Source: Tolypocladium sp. Sup5 PDA-1
Lineage: Eukaryota > Ascomycota > Sordariomycetes > Hypocreales > Ophiocordycipitaceae
NCBI GenBank assembly: GCA_000750105.3
Contig: JPHH03000014.1
Coordinates: 620,001 to 684,000, forward strand
Direction: 5' to 3'
Length of the DNA stretch: 64,000 nt
How positions within the stretch are numbered: the stretch's first letter is position 1; every line of letters begins with the position of its first letter. A program made the position numbers and the translations under genes. The notes beneath the pieces were generated by a model. It saw only the letters and a program-made list of their open reading frames with translations, ran no database searches and was not told the DNA's origin. This document shows, piece after piece, positions 1 to 12,880 of the stretch.

Positions 1-529
1 CAGGCTCCTCCGGTCGAGGTCGTAGGCCATGACGTCGCCGTTCTGCAGGCCGACAAAGGCCCAGTCGAGCATCGGGTCCGTCACCATGCCGACGACGTGG
101 CCGGCGATGACCTGCGCCGCCAAGCGCGCGCCCGTGTCGAGATCCCACACGCCCAGCTCATTCTTGGTGTCGAGGCTGACGAGGCGGTTCGCGCTGAACT
201 GCAGGCTCCGGAACGACGTCGCGCGGGCCGGCTCGAGGACCCGGTGGACGCGGCGCTGGCCAAAGATGTAGATCTTGCCGGGGCCAAACTTGCTCTCGCT
301 GGTGCCGACGGCGAGCAGCGACTGGACGGGGTCGTATCCGAGGCAGCTATCGTCAAGAAGCATATCTGCGTCAGCGGGAGCAATGCGCACAAGACGCCGA
401 CAAAACACACCTGATCTGCGAGTTGATGCCATAGCGCGCCTGGTCGTCGGGCGTGAAGAGCTCGGGGCGGATGCTCGCAGACAGGTCGTTCTGGATGCCC
501 GCCTGCTTGCTGCGCAGAAAGCCAGCCAT
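1..529 (-). CDS. Lgl/tomosyn/Sro7-family WD40 exocytosis regulator, N-terminal part
   Basis: The gene is cut by the left window edge. Exon 1 is 529-411 and exon 2 runs from 346 to beyond base 1, with a 64-nt GT-AG intron (410-347). The visible 155 residues begin MAGFLRSKQAG and run through RPELFTPDDQARYGI into a beta-propeller (segments LLAVGTSESKFGPGKIYIFG and LGVWDLDTGARLA). This N-terminus and first WD40 blades match the lethal giant larvae/Sro7/SNI1 family, which binds SNAREs (Sec9) and Rab GTPases and acts in polarised secretion at the plasma membrane. The ATG at 529 is preferred because the family-like sequence begins there; in-frame codons upstream are low complexity. The SNARE-regulatory C-terminus lies outside the window. 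Confidence 0.85.
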
Positions 530-1492
530 CGCGACGGGGTGGTTCGGGGTATTCGGGGGCGGCTGGAGATGGAGGAGGAATAGGAGGCATAGTATTCTCC
601 CTGCCGAGAGAGGACGGGCCAAGAGTTGATGTTTGTGGTGAGCTGCCCGTGGTGGGGTTCTGGGCTGTGCAGAGCAGCAACCTTGGAAGCAACCACGTCA
701 TGCCACCACCCACCAGACGGTCAGACCCCACGCGGCCCGAGCGGTCGTTGTTTGGATGAATTCCAGATGTTTCATTGAAACCTTCATTGAAAATACGGAC
801 AGCCGTAACCGCACATCCGTCGGTTTCCCTCTACACAACTAGAAGCAACCCGCAGGCCGACGACATCTGCCAAGCCGCATTGACAGGGCGAAGCCACCCA
901 CGTCTCGGATGGCCCGGGCTCGGCAGCCAACGGAGGCTCCACCCCGGTCGGGACGGACACGGCACGCCAAACAACGGGGGCAACATCTTGTCTAGACTCT
1001 AGACGCCTCTGCGCACCGCCGTCTTCAAAGAGTGATGGTTGCTCATCAACAAGGTCAACGCCAGGTAGTGCGCCGTCTCAGTCATCTTGGCCAATGGCTG
1101 CGGCATGCCAATGTCATTGACAAAGCCTGTCCCAAGTCGTGGCCAGCCTCCAGCTGTGCCGCCAACATCTTTCGCACCTCGCTGGCAACCACACTCCCGA
1201 GACTCGGTGTCCTCACGACTGCGCCATCACAAAGGCTCAACAGAATTGCAATGCATCAGTCGATTGCGTTAGGCTACTGTATCTGAATGCAAAGACTCCT
1301 CCGCCGCCACCCACCACCAAGCCGGTCACCCCTTTTTATGTCCTCCGCCGCCAACCACCGCCAAACCGATCACCCCTTTTGAGTTGTGCCCTCACCAGCA
1401 CCGCCAGCTGATCATACCGGCCATACCTGCAACACCACCAAGCAAAGCAATTCCACCCCCAATTTCCACGCCGTGCCTCCGTCTTAGCACCT
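530..1492. other. intergenic: divergent from nothing visible; 5' flank of the Lgl gene and 3' flank of the Argonaute
   Basis: There is no supportable gene here. Short open frames in several phases lack start context, splice structure or recognisable protein sequence. The part near 530-750 is probably the Lgl promoter and 5' UTR. The part near 1300-1490 probably holds the Argonaute 3' UTR. Confidence 0.6.
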
Positions 1493-4400
1493 CTAAATGT
1501 ACCACATGGTACCGCGGAAAAACTCCCGCTGGCGCATCTCGCCGTCGACCGGGCCACTCTCTCCCGTAGGCTTTCCACCGAGCTGCAGCAGGGGCGGCGA
1601 GTCATCGTCCTTGCCGGGCATGGTTCCGACTGACTGGCCCTTTGCAATCTTGTCGCGAATCAACTCGTGGCCCTTGCCACCGGCTCGGAAGCCTTCGCTC
1701 GTTGCCACGTTCTCATGCGCGCGGGCGCGGTTGCCGGCAAGATGGGCATAGTAGACAGCTGGGTGAAGCGATACCGGCGTCGTCGATCGTGCATACGAGT
1801 AGCACTGATGATAAATCATCTTCTGGAAGTCATTGACGGGCACGTTCATCTCGTCAGAAATGACATGGTAGTGAACAGGTCGCGCCGTTCCCTGGATGGC
1901 AACGTGGGAGCAGAGGTAGAAGTCCCACATGAAAGGGTGGGTGACCTCCTTTTCCACCAAAGTTCCCGGAAGGGCGTTTCCGTTCTTGTCACCATTCTGA
2001 GGGAAGATGCGGATGTGATGGCGCTTGGTGGCCACAACGACAGTGAACTTGGGCGGCTCCATCTTCGGTGCCACGCCTTTGAAGTATCTCTTGATTTCCG
2101 CAATCTCTTGGTCAATCACCTGCGCAAACTGGCCCTCGGAAACACCATCTCGGAAATAGATGACGTGCTTCGGGAAGGCGTTGTCGTGCCCAGCCATCCA
2201 CTGCTTGGAGAGCTGTCCAAACAAGAAGTGGCAGTTGGAAGGCAGCAACATTTCCGTGCGGTAGCCATTCGTCTCGACCATGGCTGCGTATCTGGTCGCG
2301 TCGCGATCCACCGACATGGTCATGGCTGCAACAGACGGCGCGGTGCCGCCAGGGGCCGCGTGCGAAATGTCAACACCAACGATCATGGTCGGTCGATCTT
2401 TGGGGAAGTACGTGGGCTGGCTCTTCCAAGGGGCCATGGTCCTCGAGGTCGCACCACCGAGCTTGGCGTTGACCTTCATGCAAACGTTGGAGTGGTACTG
2501 TCCACTGTTGCGCTTTACCGCCTCACTCTGGATAACTTGCGAGAGGATACCAAAGCGGCAGTCGGCGGACTTCTTGAGGCGGATGTAGTGCGGGCTATTT
2601 TTGTGGCCGACCACAACAAACAGCAGCTGAGTGTAGCCGCGAAGCTTCCGGACCTCCCCGTGCGCCCAAGCCATGGCCTCGGCAATGTCATGCTTGATGT
2701 TTGCTGGCACGTTCAGCAAGATTGCGTCCTGTGGGCATTTGCCGCCATGGCCGAGGAAAGTCTGTCGGAACATCTTGGCGAAGTTCTGCAGATTGGGAAA
2801 GTCCACGCAGGTGTCCATGACGATAAAGGCCCAGTTCTGCAGGGGAGCCATGTTCTGTTTCCAAAATTTCTTTCCGCGAAGGTCCCAGCGACCCGAAAAC
2901 CGTGGATCCGCAGAACCACTGCCCTGTCCAAAGTCGACCTTGGGCGGCGGCAGGATTTTGGCGTCCGTCTTGGTGAAGGTCGGCTCAAAGGACACGCCGT
3001 ACTGTCGCAGGTATGGATCATCCCTATGTTGGAGCTTCGCAACCTTGTTCTGGATATCGGCCCTCCGGGCCTGCGGGCGAGTCACCGCGATCTTGATCAT
3101 CGCAGCGGTTTGATCCGGATTCAGTTTGAAGGGGTACCGCTGCATCGGCTCGATGACAGCATACTCCATCGGGATGTAGCCGCCCTTGCCAGCGTCGATG
3201 AGAGGCAGGCGAGAATACTTCAGCCATGCCTTGTACTTCTCGGAGTAGTATTCGGCCACGCAGATCTCTCTGCCGTTGTAGTCGAAAGTGACCGTCTTGG
3301 CGTTTGCACCTTCGGCGCCGTACTTATTGTCAAAGGTAAAACCTCTGATCGAATAAACCTGCCCCTTCTCGCGTCGACCCGCATGATTGACCGTGAACTT
3401 GAGTCGGACCAGCTTTCGGAGCTGTTTGAAGGCATCCGGGGATGACCAGTTGCCGCTGTGGTGCTGAACAGGTCGCAGGTGGTTGGCGACAGTGACTTGA
3501 GTAAGCCCATACCAGCGCTTCGGATCGCATGTAGCGAGGAAGTTGAGCATGATGACGTCCATGGTGTTTTTGCCTGTCCAGAAGCAGGTGTTGGCAACGT
3601 CGGCGTTCAGAGCAAGGCCGATTCCTCCGCGCGCGAGGTTGTGGCTCAGGCGGACTGAAGCGTACACGCCCTTGTGAACCTCGACGACATTGTTCCCACC
3701 GGCGAGTGGCCTGCCTCGCTCATTCTCGTCGTAGAAGTTCCGCTTCAGAGACAGCATCTGCTGGGATGGGTACTGGCGAATGAGGTGGTCGATGAAGTTC
3801 ATCGCCTGCTCAACATCGGTGCTGAAGGACGTCTTCTGGTCCAGGTAGAGCTGAAGAGTTGAGACATTGATCTGAGTCGTCTGTCGAATCATGACCAGGA
3901 ACTTGTTTCCCTCCCGAGCAGGGGCTCCAGGAGGACGCTTTCCGTCGTCCAAGTCCACGGTGAAGCGCAGTTCACCACGATCAACCAGAACGGCAGCCCA
4001 GGCTAGCTTTTTGCCGTCAAAAATCCACAATGGGTAGTTGTACTTGGCCATGGCCTTCTTGGTGGTCTCATGCACCCAAAGCTTCTTGAGCACCACCTGC
4101 TTCTTCTCCGAGGCAGGGGAGATGGTGACCTTGGACAAATTAACTGTGGAAAGCGATTTGCAGGGAATAGTGAGCACATACATCGTACTGGTAGATCTTC
4201 TTGGTGAAATCGAAGGTCTTCATCCGGTACTGATTGACTTCGACGGCTGCCGGCTTCCCCTCCGTGTTGAACTTGTTGCCACGGAGCGTGAACTTGCTCT
4301 TCTCAGTGTCGGTGACATAGGCATCAGGCGGAAGCTCCATGCGGGTGTTTCCCTTTTCTTCTTTATTGGCCGGCTTCGCAGGGTCAAAGCCCATGCCCGA

Positions 4401-4568
4401 TTTCCAGCCACCTGCCGCTCCTTGAGGAGGAGCAAGTCCTTGAGAGCCCGCGACAGAACGGCTAGGCGATGAGCCTCGACTGCCTGCCGAGCCATGGGGC
4501 GACTGCGATGATCGCTGCGAGGGGCCGCCGCCCCCAGACGGGGCGGGAGACCGGCCTCTGTCAGACAT
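1493..4568 (-). CDS. Argonaute (QDE-2-like), RNA-silencing slicer
   Basis: Two exons, 4568-4182 and 4129-1493, are joined by a 52-nt GTATGT...AAG intron (4181-4130) and encode about 1007 residues. The join restores the Argonaute N-domain phrase IYQYDVTISP, which decides the acceptor. Order of parts: Ser/Gly/Arg-rich leader (1-60), N domain, linker with RGGIGLALNADV, PAZ region, MID, and PIWI from about residue 700. The slicer residues are visible: Asp near 716 in GVDISH, Asp near 790 in FRDGVSEGQ and His near 925 in YYAHLAGNRAR. A Glu for the fourth catalytic position is available in the ETNGYRTE segment. It ends in the usual short aromatic tail (TMWYI). In fungi such proteins bind siRNA and cleave target RNA in quelling or transposon defence. 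The start ATG at 4568 is the first one in frame. Whether it is the QDE-2 or SMS-2 orthologue needs a tree. Confidence 0.95.
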
Positions 4569-6521
4569 GCTAGGAAGCAAACCTGTATAAGTTAGCTTCT
4601 GGATAAATAGAGGATCTAGAAGCGATCAGATAGAAACAGTAGAGGCTGAGCAGAAATAGAACGGCTTTTGTTGTTCAGATGCCTGTGGGCAAAGGGAGCA
4701 AGGTGAGCAGAGGAGAACAAGCCCACTCACAACTTAACAGATGCCACGGTGAGGTTGATTTCGAAGCCTGACTCTCGTCAAGGTGATTAAAGGAAAGATT
4801 TGGAAAGAGAAGAGAGACTGCAAAGAGAGGGGAGCGATGTATGAAAGGCCAGATGAAGAGTGGTGCAGGAGGTGAAGTGGAGGGAAAAGAGATCAAGCGA
4901 CCTGGTCGGAGACAGCAGGCCTTTTGTGGACAGCCGCTGTTAGTAGGCTTGCAGCTGACGGTGAGAGGTGATGAAGTGTCTTGATGATGGTGGATTGTAG
5001 GAGAATGGGCACGAGAGGATGCTCTATGCGGTAAACACAGGGCAGGCAAGGCTGCAGGCAGGAGTTTGCGTGACAAGTGACGAGAGACAGAGAAGCGCAC
5101 GTGGGCTTGACCTTGGCAGAGAAATGAGAGTACCAACCTGTTCAGATTCACGTGGGTGCGTGTTGTTGCGCGCTTGTTGTCTGAGTCGATTGCGGATTTC
5201 GCTGCAGAGTGCGTAGGGAGATTGAATAGGTTGTTGACCTAAACGAGCGACTCGAGCCTAGAGGCAAAACCAGCCGCTGTGAGTAACAGAGTATTGAAGG
5301 TCAATTTACGAGGAGATTCCAAGGAGGAGAGTTGAAGGAGGGAAGTCAGCCGAGCGAGCAGTGCCAGGTGCAGAGATGGTAGAAGCAGGCGAGCCACTCC
5401 TTCTCGTCCCTCGGCAGCAGCTTGCCCAAGCCGACTACGGATCGAGGCACCCAGGAGCGCGACTCCTTCCTTTGCTGGTACCGCGGTGGAAGCGACGTAA
5501 ACAAATTCGAAGCCGCGAGTGAAGCTGGGCGTCGCTTGGTGTATGACGAGGATGATGATGGAAGGTGCGAAAGAAGCTTGAACCTACCTTTGGTCTTCCG
5601 TCGTTCGAAAACGGGAAGCTTGGGGCAGAAGAGTCGGGTGTGTGTGAAGGTGAAGAGGAAAGGAAGAAAGAGAGAGAGAGAGAAAGGAGGGAAGGGGGTT
5701 ATTTATACCTGCGCGGGCAAGGTGCTTGCCAGGCAGGTTTCTAGGCAGGACCACGTGCTGTGCAGCTGCAAACCGTGACGCACTTCAGACGAAGTGCTCA
5801 ATGGCTATTTTCACTGCCTCTGCAGACTGAACAATGGGCAATGTGCTGGGTAACCGGAGGGAGCTGTGAATCAAGAGCTCTGGGCGAGGGAGGAGATGAT
5901 GCGCTGCGGCTTCACTTGTCAGGGCAGTCAACACACCGTCACAGCCAAACGGCGAGAGCAGCTACTCACTTTAGCTCTAACTATTGTCCTTTCTTCCGAA
6001 AGGCTGTGGCGAACAATAGGCAGAAACTGACATCAGAACATGGGATGGAAAGCTGGTGATGCAGTTCCCTGGGTGGTGGAGCGTCCTGCGGCACACGGTG
6101 GACGCCTGGTGTAGAGGCTGCTAGCGACATTCACCGGTCATAGTCAATGGCCATGTCGCTGGGCTTCAGAATGACAGTGGTTCTCAATTTGCTATTGCTA
6201 CGTGCTCAGCGCCGCCGCCGTGTACTAAGATGAACGGCAATTCGTCGCCCCATGAAGAGCTTCCTTGCCCCAGCCGAGGTCAGCGAAACTCGAGTCACAT
6301 TTGGTCAAAACCGTGGGACCACCAGATGTCTTGTCTTGCCCTATTCCTAATACAAGTTCCCCGTTTGCCCCTCCACCAGACCCAAGAGAAATACAGCATT
6401 GGCAGCCCGCCTAGATAAGCTTCCCTCCCTTGTCTACCAAACGCCGGTGCAAGATGCTTGTTAAATGCAAAGTGCGATGAGCAGTCCGCCGCGACGCCTC
6501 GTGGCTGGCCGCGACATTTCA
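4569..6521. other. long intergenic region upstream of the Argonaute
   Basis: About 1.95 kb has no supportable gene. It contains a purine run of (GA)n near 5670-5685 and many G-rich tracts. The length is unusual for this neighbourhood and may hold the 5' UTR and promoter of the Argonaute. No conserved protein segment was seen on either strand. Confidence 0.5.
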
Positions 6522-9500
6522 TTAGTACCTGTAACCGCCATACTGTCCAGGCGGCGCTGGCGCCCCGTAACCTCCTGGAGCTGGTGGCCAGGCTGGGGGC
6601 ACTCCACCGGCTTCGGGGGCAGCATATGGGTTGGCTTGATACGCCCCTCCACTCTCCGTCCTCAGCGGTGAATTGCGATAGCCACCAGACGCCGAGGCAA
6701 GTCGACCATAGGGGCTAATCGGCCTGTTGCCGTAGTCACCCGACGTCTGTCGCCCATGACCGGGTGCTGGGGTCCGATATTGCCCGCCCGTCTTGGTCCT
6801 CCAGGTAATGTAGTCTGGAAGTTGCGTGTCACGGAGCAGCGAGACCAGGGCAGTTGGGTTGAGCCGCTGTGCGTCGTAGCTCTGCGCAGGGGGTAGGATG
6901 CCGAGCAGGAAAGTGATGTCGCGATGAAGGGCCGACGCCTGGTTACGGCGTTGCTGGTCGAGGCGACGTCCCGCAGCTCCCTTCAAAGGCGACACTCCTC
7001 TGGCGAGCCTCTTTGGAGGGTTCAGCTCTTCGTCGTCGATGCCAAACGGCCGCTTCGGGGAAGCCGTTGCCCGGACATAATGCGGCCGGGGGCTTTGTTC
7101 TTGCCGAGGAGGCGGAATGCTGTTTCTCGTGGACGCGGGCTGCTCAATAGTTGGCATCATTTGCTTCGGTCTCATCTGCACGGCCTTGGAGATGATGATT
7201 GGTGCGGTGATGGGATCGAACTTGTCGGATGAGTAGCGAGCCGTAAAGTAGCTGAGCTTGGGATCCTCGGGGAACAACTCTGCCATTCTCTCCTCGAGCT
7301 TTGAGATCTGGGAGAGTTCGCCGTATTGCGATTCGTACTTGTGAAAGTACGCGTAGAGCGGCTTTGCCTTCTGCAGCGTCTCTGGCTTCACGATGAGGCG
7401 GTTGACACAAGTCTCGAACACGACGCGAGCGTCTGTATTTCAGTCAGCATGTATTCGCAGTCGTCAGCCTGCAACGGCAACTTACTCGTAGTGTCATCCT
7501 TGGCATGCAGGTACTTGATGTACTCGATCATAAAGCCTTCGTCATTCGGGAACAACCGCGCGCCACGTTCAAAGATCTTGGCCCCGACGGGATCCTTATA
7601 CACGACCGACTCCAGCAAGGCCACCGAGACGTAGACGTCGCTCGTCAGGCGTCCCTTTTGTCGCGCATCCGTAAACACCTTGCGCAGCCCGCCTTCGGTC
7701 TGGCTGCCTTTTCCCTGGATACGCCGCATAGCACGGGCCAGCGCAATCCAGACGTACGAGATTGTTCGGGAGAGGATTTGCGACTCGACTGCGTAGGCAT
7801 TCTGGATAGCAACGATGCGCTGCTCCGTCGGCGACATCTTGGGCTTCTTCTCTTCGTCGTCATCGTCGTCGTCGTAGATTGGCTCGATTGAATCCTGCAC
7901 CGGTGGCTCTTGTGCTGCTGCCTGCTTCAGCGTGTTTACCTCGAGCTTTTCGCGCTCCTTGACCTTGTCGCCCATTCTGTACAGGGTGTCGAGAACGGTG
8001 TCGAACGGCTGTCGAACGGCCTTGGCGTACTCTGACTTGTCGCCCTCCTTCTCCGGGTAGTGTGCCTCGATGTGGTCCGCATGCTTCAGTGCGAGCAGGA
8101 CGCTCTCCGGGTTGGCAGCGATGCCCTGCAGCAGCAGCTCTGTCCCAACCGGCTTGTTGTCGTTGTCTCGCACATCACTCTCCAAGCACCAGGCGGCCGC
8201 ATCGACCCAGATCTCGGGCCAGAATCGCAGGGCCATTAATGCCTGCTTGTAGCAGTACAAGACTCGTTGCTTGAAAACTTCTGGCTCGTCGTCCTTGAGA
8301 ACCAGCGGGTCTTCCTTTTCCCACGCAATCCACCTCTTCCAGAGCTGAACTTGATTGCGGAACTCTTCGCCGCCGTCGAACCCGGGCGCTGGGGGCAATC
8401 GGGGCAAGTTTGTCCGCTTCAAGGTTCGCATCATGTTATCCAGGGCAATGTTGGCGCTCTTTGCCGACATGTACCCAGGTGACCTCTCCTGGATGAATTT
8501 TCGGCCCTGCGCGAAACAACGTTAGCGGCCTCTTCAGTTGGGGGTTGAAGGGGTCTGCGCGTTACGTACCGTCACCTTGTTGAGGCCCATTTCAAACTGG
8601 TCGTACTCCTTCCATAGGTTGTTGATGGTCAGCATGGGGACGGTGATGGCGCGCTGGTAGGCTTTCCGAAGCTGGTCCATCTTCTGCTGGTCCTGCCAGC
8701 CTGTGCCGCCGACTTGCCCGGGCGCACTCTTGACGAAATTAACGTAGTCTTGCCAGATGTTCCCAGAATCTCGGTCGACGCCGATGTTGTCGATGACAAA
8801 GTCGTACGACTGGGCCACAGTCCGCCTCGCTTGGCCAGATGCGTCATTGGTGAGGTCGTTGCGTCGCCGAATGTAGTTGAGATAGAGCGTCCAGAGCTTG
8901 ACATTAAGCACCGACATGAGACTTCGCCCAAATAGCCGCTCAGCCTCCATGAAGTTGTCCATGCCAAGCTCCATCTCGATCCACTCGACCCATATGTCCG
9001 CCTAGAGAAGGCATTGTTAGCTATTACATGTAATGCAGGTTGTCTTCTGAGCCAGGCACTTACCGCCTGTGGAAAGACTTCCACAAATCGATTGTACCCG
9101 CTCCGCAGATCATCCAGCCTGCCCCGCCGTCTGTGGTCAGCAAGGAGGTTCAGCCAAGCATCCATGTCTCCGCGCGGGTCCTCCTTGATGCGCGCTTCGA
9201 GCAGCGCCACGGGGTCGAGATTCGCCATGGCGGAAGGCATGTTGGGGAGAGTATCGGTAGGAGGCGCGGGTGACGCCCCATTGTTGACCGCATCGGCCTG
9301 GCCAGCTTGCCCTTGGGCCGGTGGAGCTGCTTCAGCGGGAGTGTCATCGTCGCCGTCCTCTTCATCGTCGGATGCCTCGACTAGGAAGCCCCCCGACATC
9401 TTGGGCTTGGAAGGTGGTGGGCGTTGCGACGGCGTGGCAGATGCTGCCTTGTCCACAACTTGAGGGGCCGTATCAAAAGCAACAGATTCGGGATCATAGT

Positions 9501-9669
9501 CTCCGCCGTCGTCTGCATCATCCTCATCTTCGGCTCCACTTTCGGCCACTTCACCAGACACAGGAGAGTCTTGCGCAGAGTCATCAACTTGTTCATCGCT
9601 AAGCTGAGCCTGGGGGTCATCTGCAGCCCCGTACCCCTCCTCGTCCCATGTCGCGTCTTCGGAAGCCAT
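6522..9669 (-). CDS. RNA14: mRNA 3'-end processing protein RNA14 (CstF-77 homologue)
   Basis: Four exons (9669-9064, 9001-8570, 8506-7486, 7432-6522) with introns of 62, 63 and 53 nt encode about 989 residues. The protein opens with an acidic low-complexity leader (about 1-180). It continues with HAT/TPR-like helices such as ADIWVEWIEMELGMDNF, LWTLYLNYIRRRND and LWKEYDQFEMGLNKVT, then the Suf domain (RVLYCYKQALMAL, PEIWVDAAAW). The C-terminus is Pro/Gly/Tyr-rich. RNA14 is the scaffold of cleavage factor IA with RNA15, PCF11 and CLP1, and is needed for pre-mRNA cleavage and polyadenylation in the nucleus. All joins keep frame and rebuild family sequence (for example HAKDDTTNARVVFETCVNRL). It is divergent from the ASF1 gene, with about 1.15 kb between the starts. 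Confidence 0.95.
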
Positions 9670-10822
9670 ATCAGAGAGTTTTCGTGGGCTAAGTCGGATA
9701 CTGAGCGTCGTTTATTTATTCCGTGTCCAGGTTTTCGTGCCTCAACAGACTCGGCTCAAAGGCCAGCGATGCGTAAGCAAGGGTCGCGGAGCGCTGTCGC
9801 AGACGGCTGCGCCTCGGAAAGAACGTCTGACTTGGCAAGTCTGCAGTTAGCAGCAAATCCGATCCCATGATTCAAACGCTTGACTTACAAAATAGCTCAA
9901 ACGAACGCTGTGGGTGACAAGAGACTTGCGTGATGCGCAAAGTCAAGCCTCTGAGGCTGGCTCTCGGGGCCGCTCGCCGGTGGCAAATCGGTCTGGGTTC
10001 GTCCCTTCCAATGCCGGCCGAGTATTCCGAACGTCTAATCGAGGTCAAGCGACGGATCTTCGATGCCGGCGACGTCGCGCAAGGGATGGAATGGCGCTCG
10101 GTGTTTGGTCGTGCTTGATGGAAGAGCTCCCAGCAGATGGCGCTAGCGACGATTTCCAGCAAAGCTCGTTTGCGATCTCGAATGAGGTTGGGGCAGAAAG
10201 TAGAAACAGGCTTAGCGGGGACTGGGCGGTGAACTCCGAGGGCAACAAGGGCGGCCTGAGGCTGGAGCCGCACGGGCCAGGCGCTAAGCCCACTGCAGCG
10301 AAGGCTGGGGAGACCCCTGTAGCCAGCCGTTGCCCGCTGAGTACCAGCCCTGTAGCGGCTCTGGCGCGTCTTCGCCCACTGAAGGCTGGCATCCCCAGCG
10401 CAGGGCGGTGGCGCAACCTCTCAACGCGGTGCGGCCCCAAAGCGCGTCCCACCACAGCACCATCGCGCCTCCATCCCTCTCGCTCTTCCCTCGATCCAGC
10501 CGAGCCTTGATCTTCCATCTCTCTCTCTCTCCCGCAACCCTCCCATTCTCCTTTCCTCTCTTCCTCTGCCCCTGCACACGCAAAATCTGCATCCCTCGCA
10601 TCTGCACCGCGCTCCGCCCTCTGCTCCATCTGCAAACAAAACTTCAATACCAACGCGCATCTGCCACTCGCGAGCCTCTCTCGAAATCTACCGCATCCTC
10701 GTTGCTTGCCGCCCACTGCGCGTGGCGACCCCAGGCTCTGTTTAGGATTGCGTGAATCGTGATTCCGACGCTTGCGCCTTCATCTCCAGTCTCCTCCCTC
10801 TCTCTCGCGCAACACCAGCAAC
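9670..10822. promoter_or_regulatory. shared intergenic promoter of RNA14 (-) and ASF1 (+)
   Basis: The 1.15 kb lies between two divergent start codons, so both promoters must be here. A long pyrimidine tract (about 10494-10570, with repeated CTCT) sits upstream of ASF1; such CT-rich stretches are typical of fungal housekeeping promoters near transcription starts. No TATA box was convincing. Confidence 0.5.
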
Positions 10823-11846
10823 ATGTCGGTCGTCTCGCTTCTGGGCGTCAAGGTAGTGAACAACCCCGCCAAGTTCGCCGATAAGTACGAGTTTGAAATC
10901 ACCTTTGAGTGTCTCGAGGCTCTGGAGAAGGGTATGTCGCCATCGCGACTGCTACCCTTGGTCTACTCGTCTAACTTGCTGCAGATCTTGAGTGGAAGCT
11001 GACCTACGTCGGGTCCGCCACTTCGTGAGTCCCCCGTGCATGCACCCGACCCCAGCCTGCGCAGGCTCTAACACCCCAGAAGGGACCAGTACGACCAAGA
11101 GCTCGACTCTCTCCTCGTCGGGCCCGTCCCCGTCGGCGTCAATAAGTTTGTCTTCGAGGCCGAGGCCCCCAGCACGACGCGCATCCCCGATGCCGACATC
11201 CTCGGTGTTACTGTCATCCTTTTGACCTGTGCCTACGACGGCCGCGAGTTTGTGCGAGTGGGATACTATGTCAACAATGAGTACGATTCGGAGGAGCTCA
11301 ATGCGGAGCCTCCTGCCAAGCCCATCATCGAGCGCGTGAAGCGCAACGTCCTTGCGGAGAAGCCCCGTGTCACCCGATTCGCCATCAAGTGGTATGTCGC
11401 AGGACCTCCTACAGTGCTCTAGCATTGTCTCTAACACCATTTCAAGGGATTCCGAGGCTTCTGCCCCTGCCGAGTTCCCGCCAGAGCAGCCCGAGGCCGA
11501 CCTCGTCGCCGACGGTGACGAATACGGAGCCGAGGAGGCCGAGGAGGAAGCTGCCGAGGAAGCTGAGCTGGAGACGGCTGCCAAGGAGCCTGGCGAGGAC
11601 GCCGAGATGGCCGGCGTCGAGCAAGAGCAAGAGCTTGAGAACGGTCACGAGAACGGTCACGAGGAAGAGGAGATGTCCGAGGACGGCAGCGTCGACATTG
11701 AGGGCGAGAGTGAGGACGAGCTCGAGGAGGAGGAAGGTGAGGGCGCGGGCGAGGGCGAGGGCGGCGAGGACGACGCAATGGAGGTTGACGAGGCCGACAA
11801 GCCAGCCGGCGCGCCTGCTTCCAAGCCCGTTACTGTCGCTTCGTGA
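10823..11846 (+). CDS. ASF1: histone H3-H4 chaperone ASF1
   Basis: Four exons (10823-10931, 10985-11024, 11080-11391, 11447-11846) encode about 286 residues. The first 154 form the conserved immunoglobulin-like core: start MSVVSLLGVKVVNNPAKF, then EITFECLEALE, LEWKLTYVGS, LDSLLVGPVPVG, and the end VTRFAIKWD. The remaining 130 residues are an Asp/Glu-rich tail, as in yeast and filamentous fungi. ASF1 carries H3-H4 dimers to CAF-1 and HIR for nucleosome assembly and supports H3K56 acetylation. Introns of 53, 55 and 55 nt all keep frame. The start ATG follows a CT-rich leader. The core is intact. Confidence 0.97.
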
Positions 11847-12880
11847 GGCAGCTGGACTGGAGTGGACCATGGCGTTGCTTGTTGCATGGTCCAGGTTAAA
11901 AAGTACTGCCGGCAGTTTATGTCTTTGCTCTGGTTCCGCTGTCCGGGTGACGGACATGTCGGGCCGGCAGTGGATAATGGCTCATAGAGTTACGAGGATA
12001 ACGAAGGGATGATATCCGGGGGGAGTTGGTACCGTAAAGGATATGCTGGCCTGCTTGAGTATATTTCGATTCAGGAGACGCACAATACAGGTACCACAGT
12101 ACATGGTTATGTCAGTTGCTACTAGTTCCGATAGACAGACATGTGACAGTGCGGCAATCCCGAAACAGCTGAGCAAAGGTGACGTGTGGTGTTTGGTCGA
12201 GTGAGGCTGGCCTGGCTGTTGGTGGAGTTCAGACAACAGGCGTTATCTCCATGGACCATTGGTGCCCGCCTCGCGGTGACCAAATTCCGTTTCTAGCTTG
12301 CTTCCAGCACGAACTTTATCTACTTCATCTCTGCCACGCACTCGCGGAAGCGGAACTTGCATCTCATGAGCAGCGTCATCGCGCGCGGCGGCCCGCGTCC
12401 AGCCGTCCCGAGCCGAAGCCATACGACACCCTTCGTCCGGCACATCTCGCCAAAAGCAGCGAAGCAGCCTCACTTTCCTGCGACCAGCCCCAGCGCTGGG
12501 ATGCTTCCCCGATGCCGCGCCGGCCCCGGATTTCATGCAGTGCTGCATATACTCAGGTCATCCCACGTGCTGGGGTGACGCAGCATGAGGGGGGGTGCCT
12601 ACCCTACATGGTCACCGAGGATGGTGGTTGTTGTTCAGCCGCATCGGGGAGGGGGGGTTGGGGCTGTCCGTGGGGTTGCCTGCCTGGGGATTGGTGAGTG
12701 AGTGAGTGAGGATGGACTATTGGATTGATTAGAAATAGACGTCGTTTGTCCTTGGTTCATATGGGCCCAGTGTCGTCCTGTTCTCTCGCCTGGTGTTGTA
12801 GACCGTAAACTGGCTGTTATGATATTGTGCGGGCACACGACGACCAAGAGCTGAGAGATCAAGACTAAGCCTCTCTCCTT
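11847..12880. other. intergenic region with (GAGT)n microsatellite
   Basis: There is no gene. A short GAGT tandem repeat lies at about 12693-12710. The region holds the ASF1 3' UTR and the promoter of the CorA-like gene. Confidence 0.5.

Noticed and set aside
1667..3445. A 592-codon open frame on the plus strand opposite the Argonaute
   Set aside because: It is antisense to the conserved Argonaute exon and reads as unstructured His/Arg/Val-rich sequence; it is a by-product of codon bias.
4130..4181. A shorter 38-nt intron ending at the first CAG in the Argonaute
   Set aside because: It is below normal intron size, whereas the 52-nt version rebuilds the conserved YQYDVTISP.
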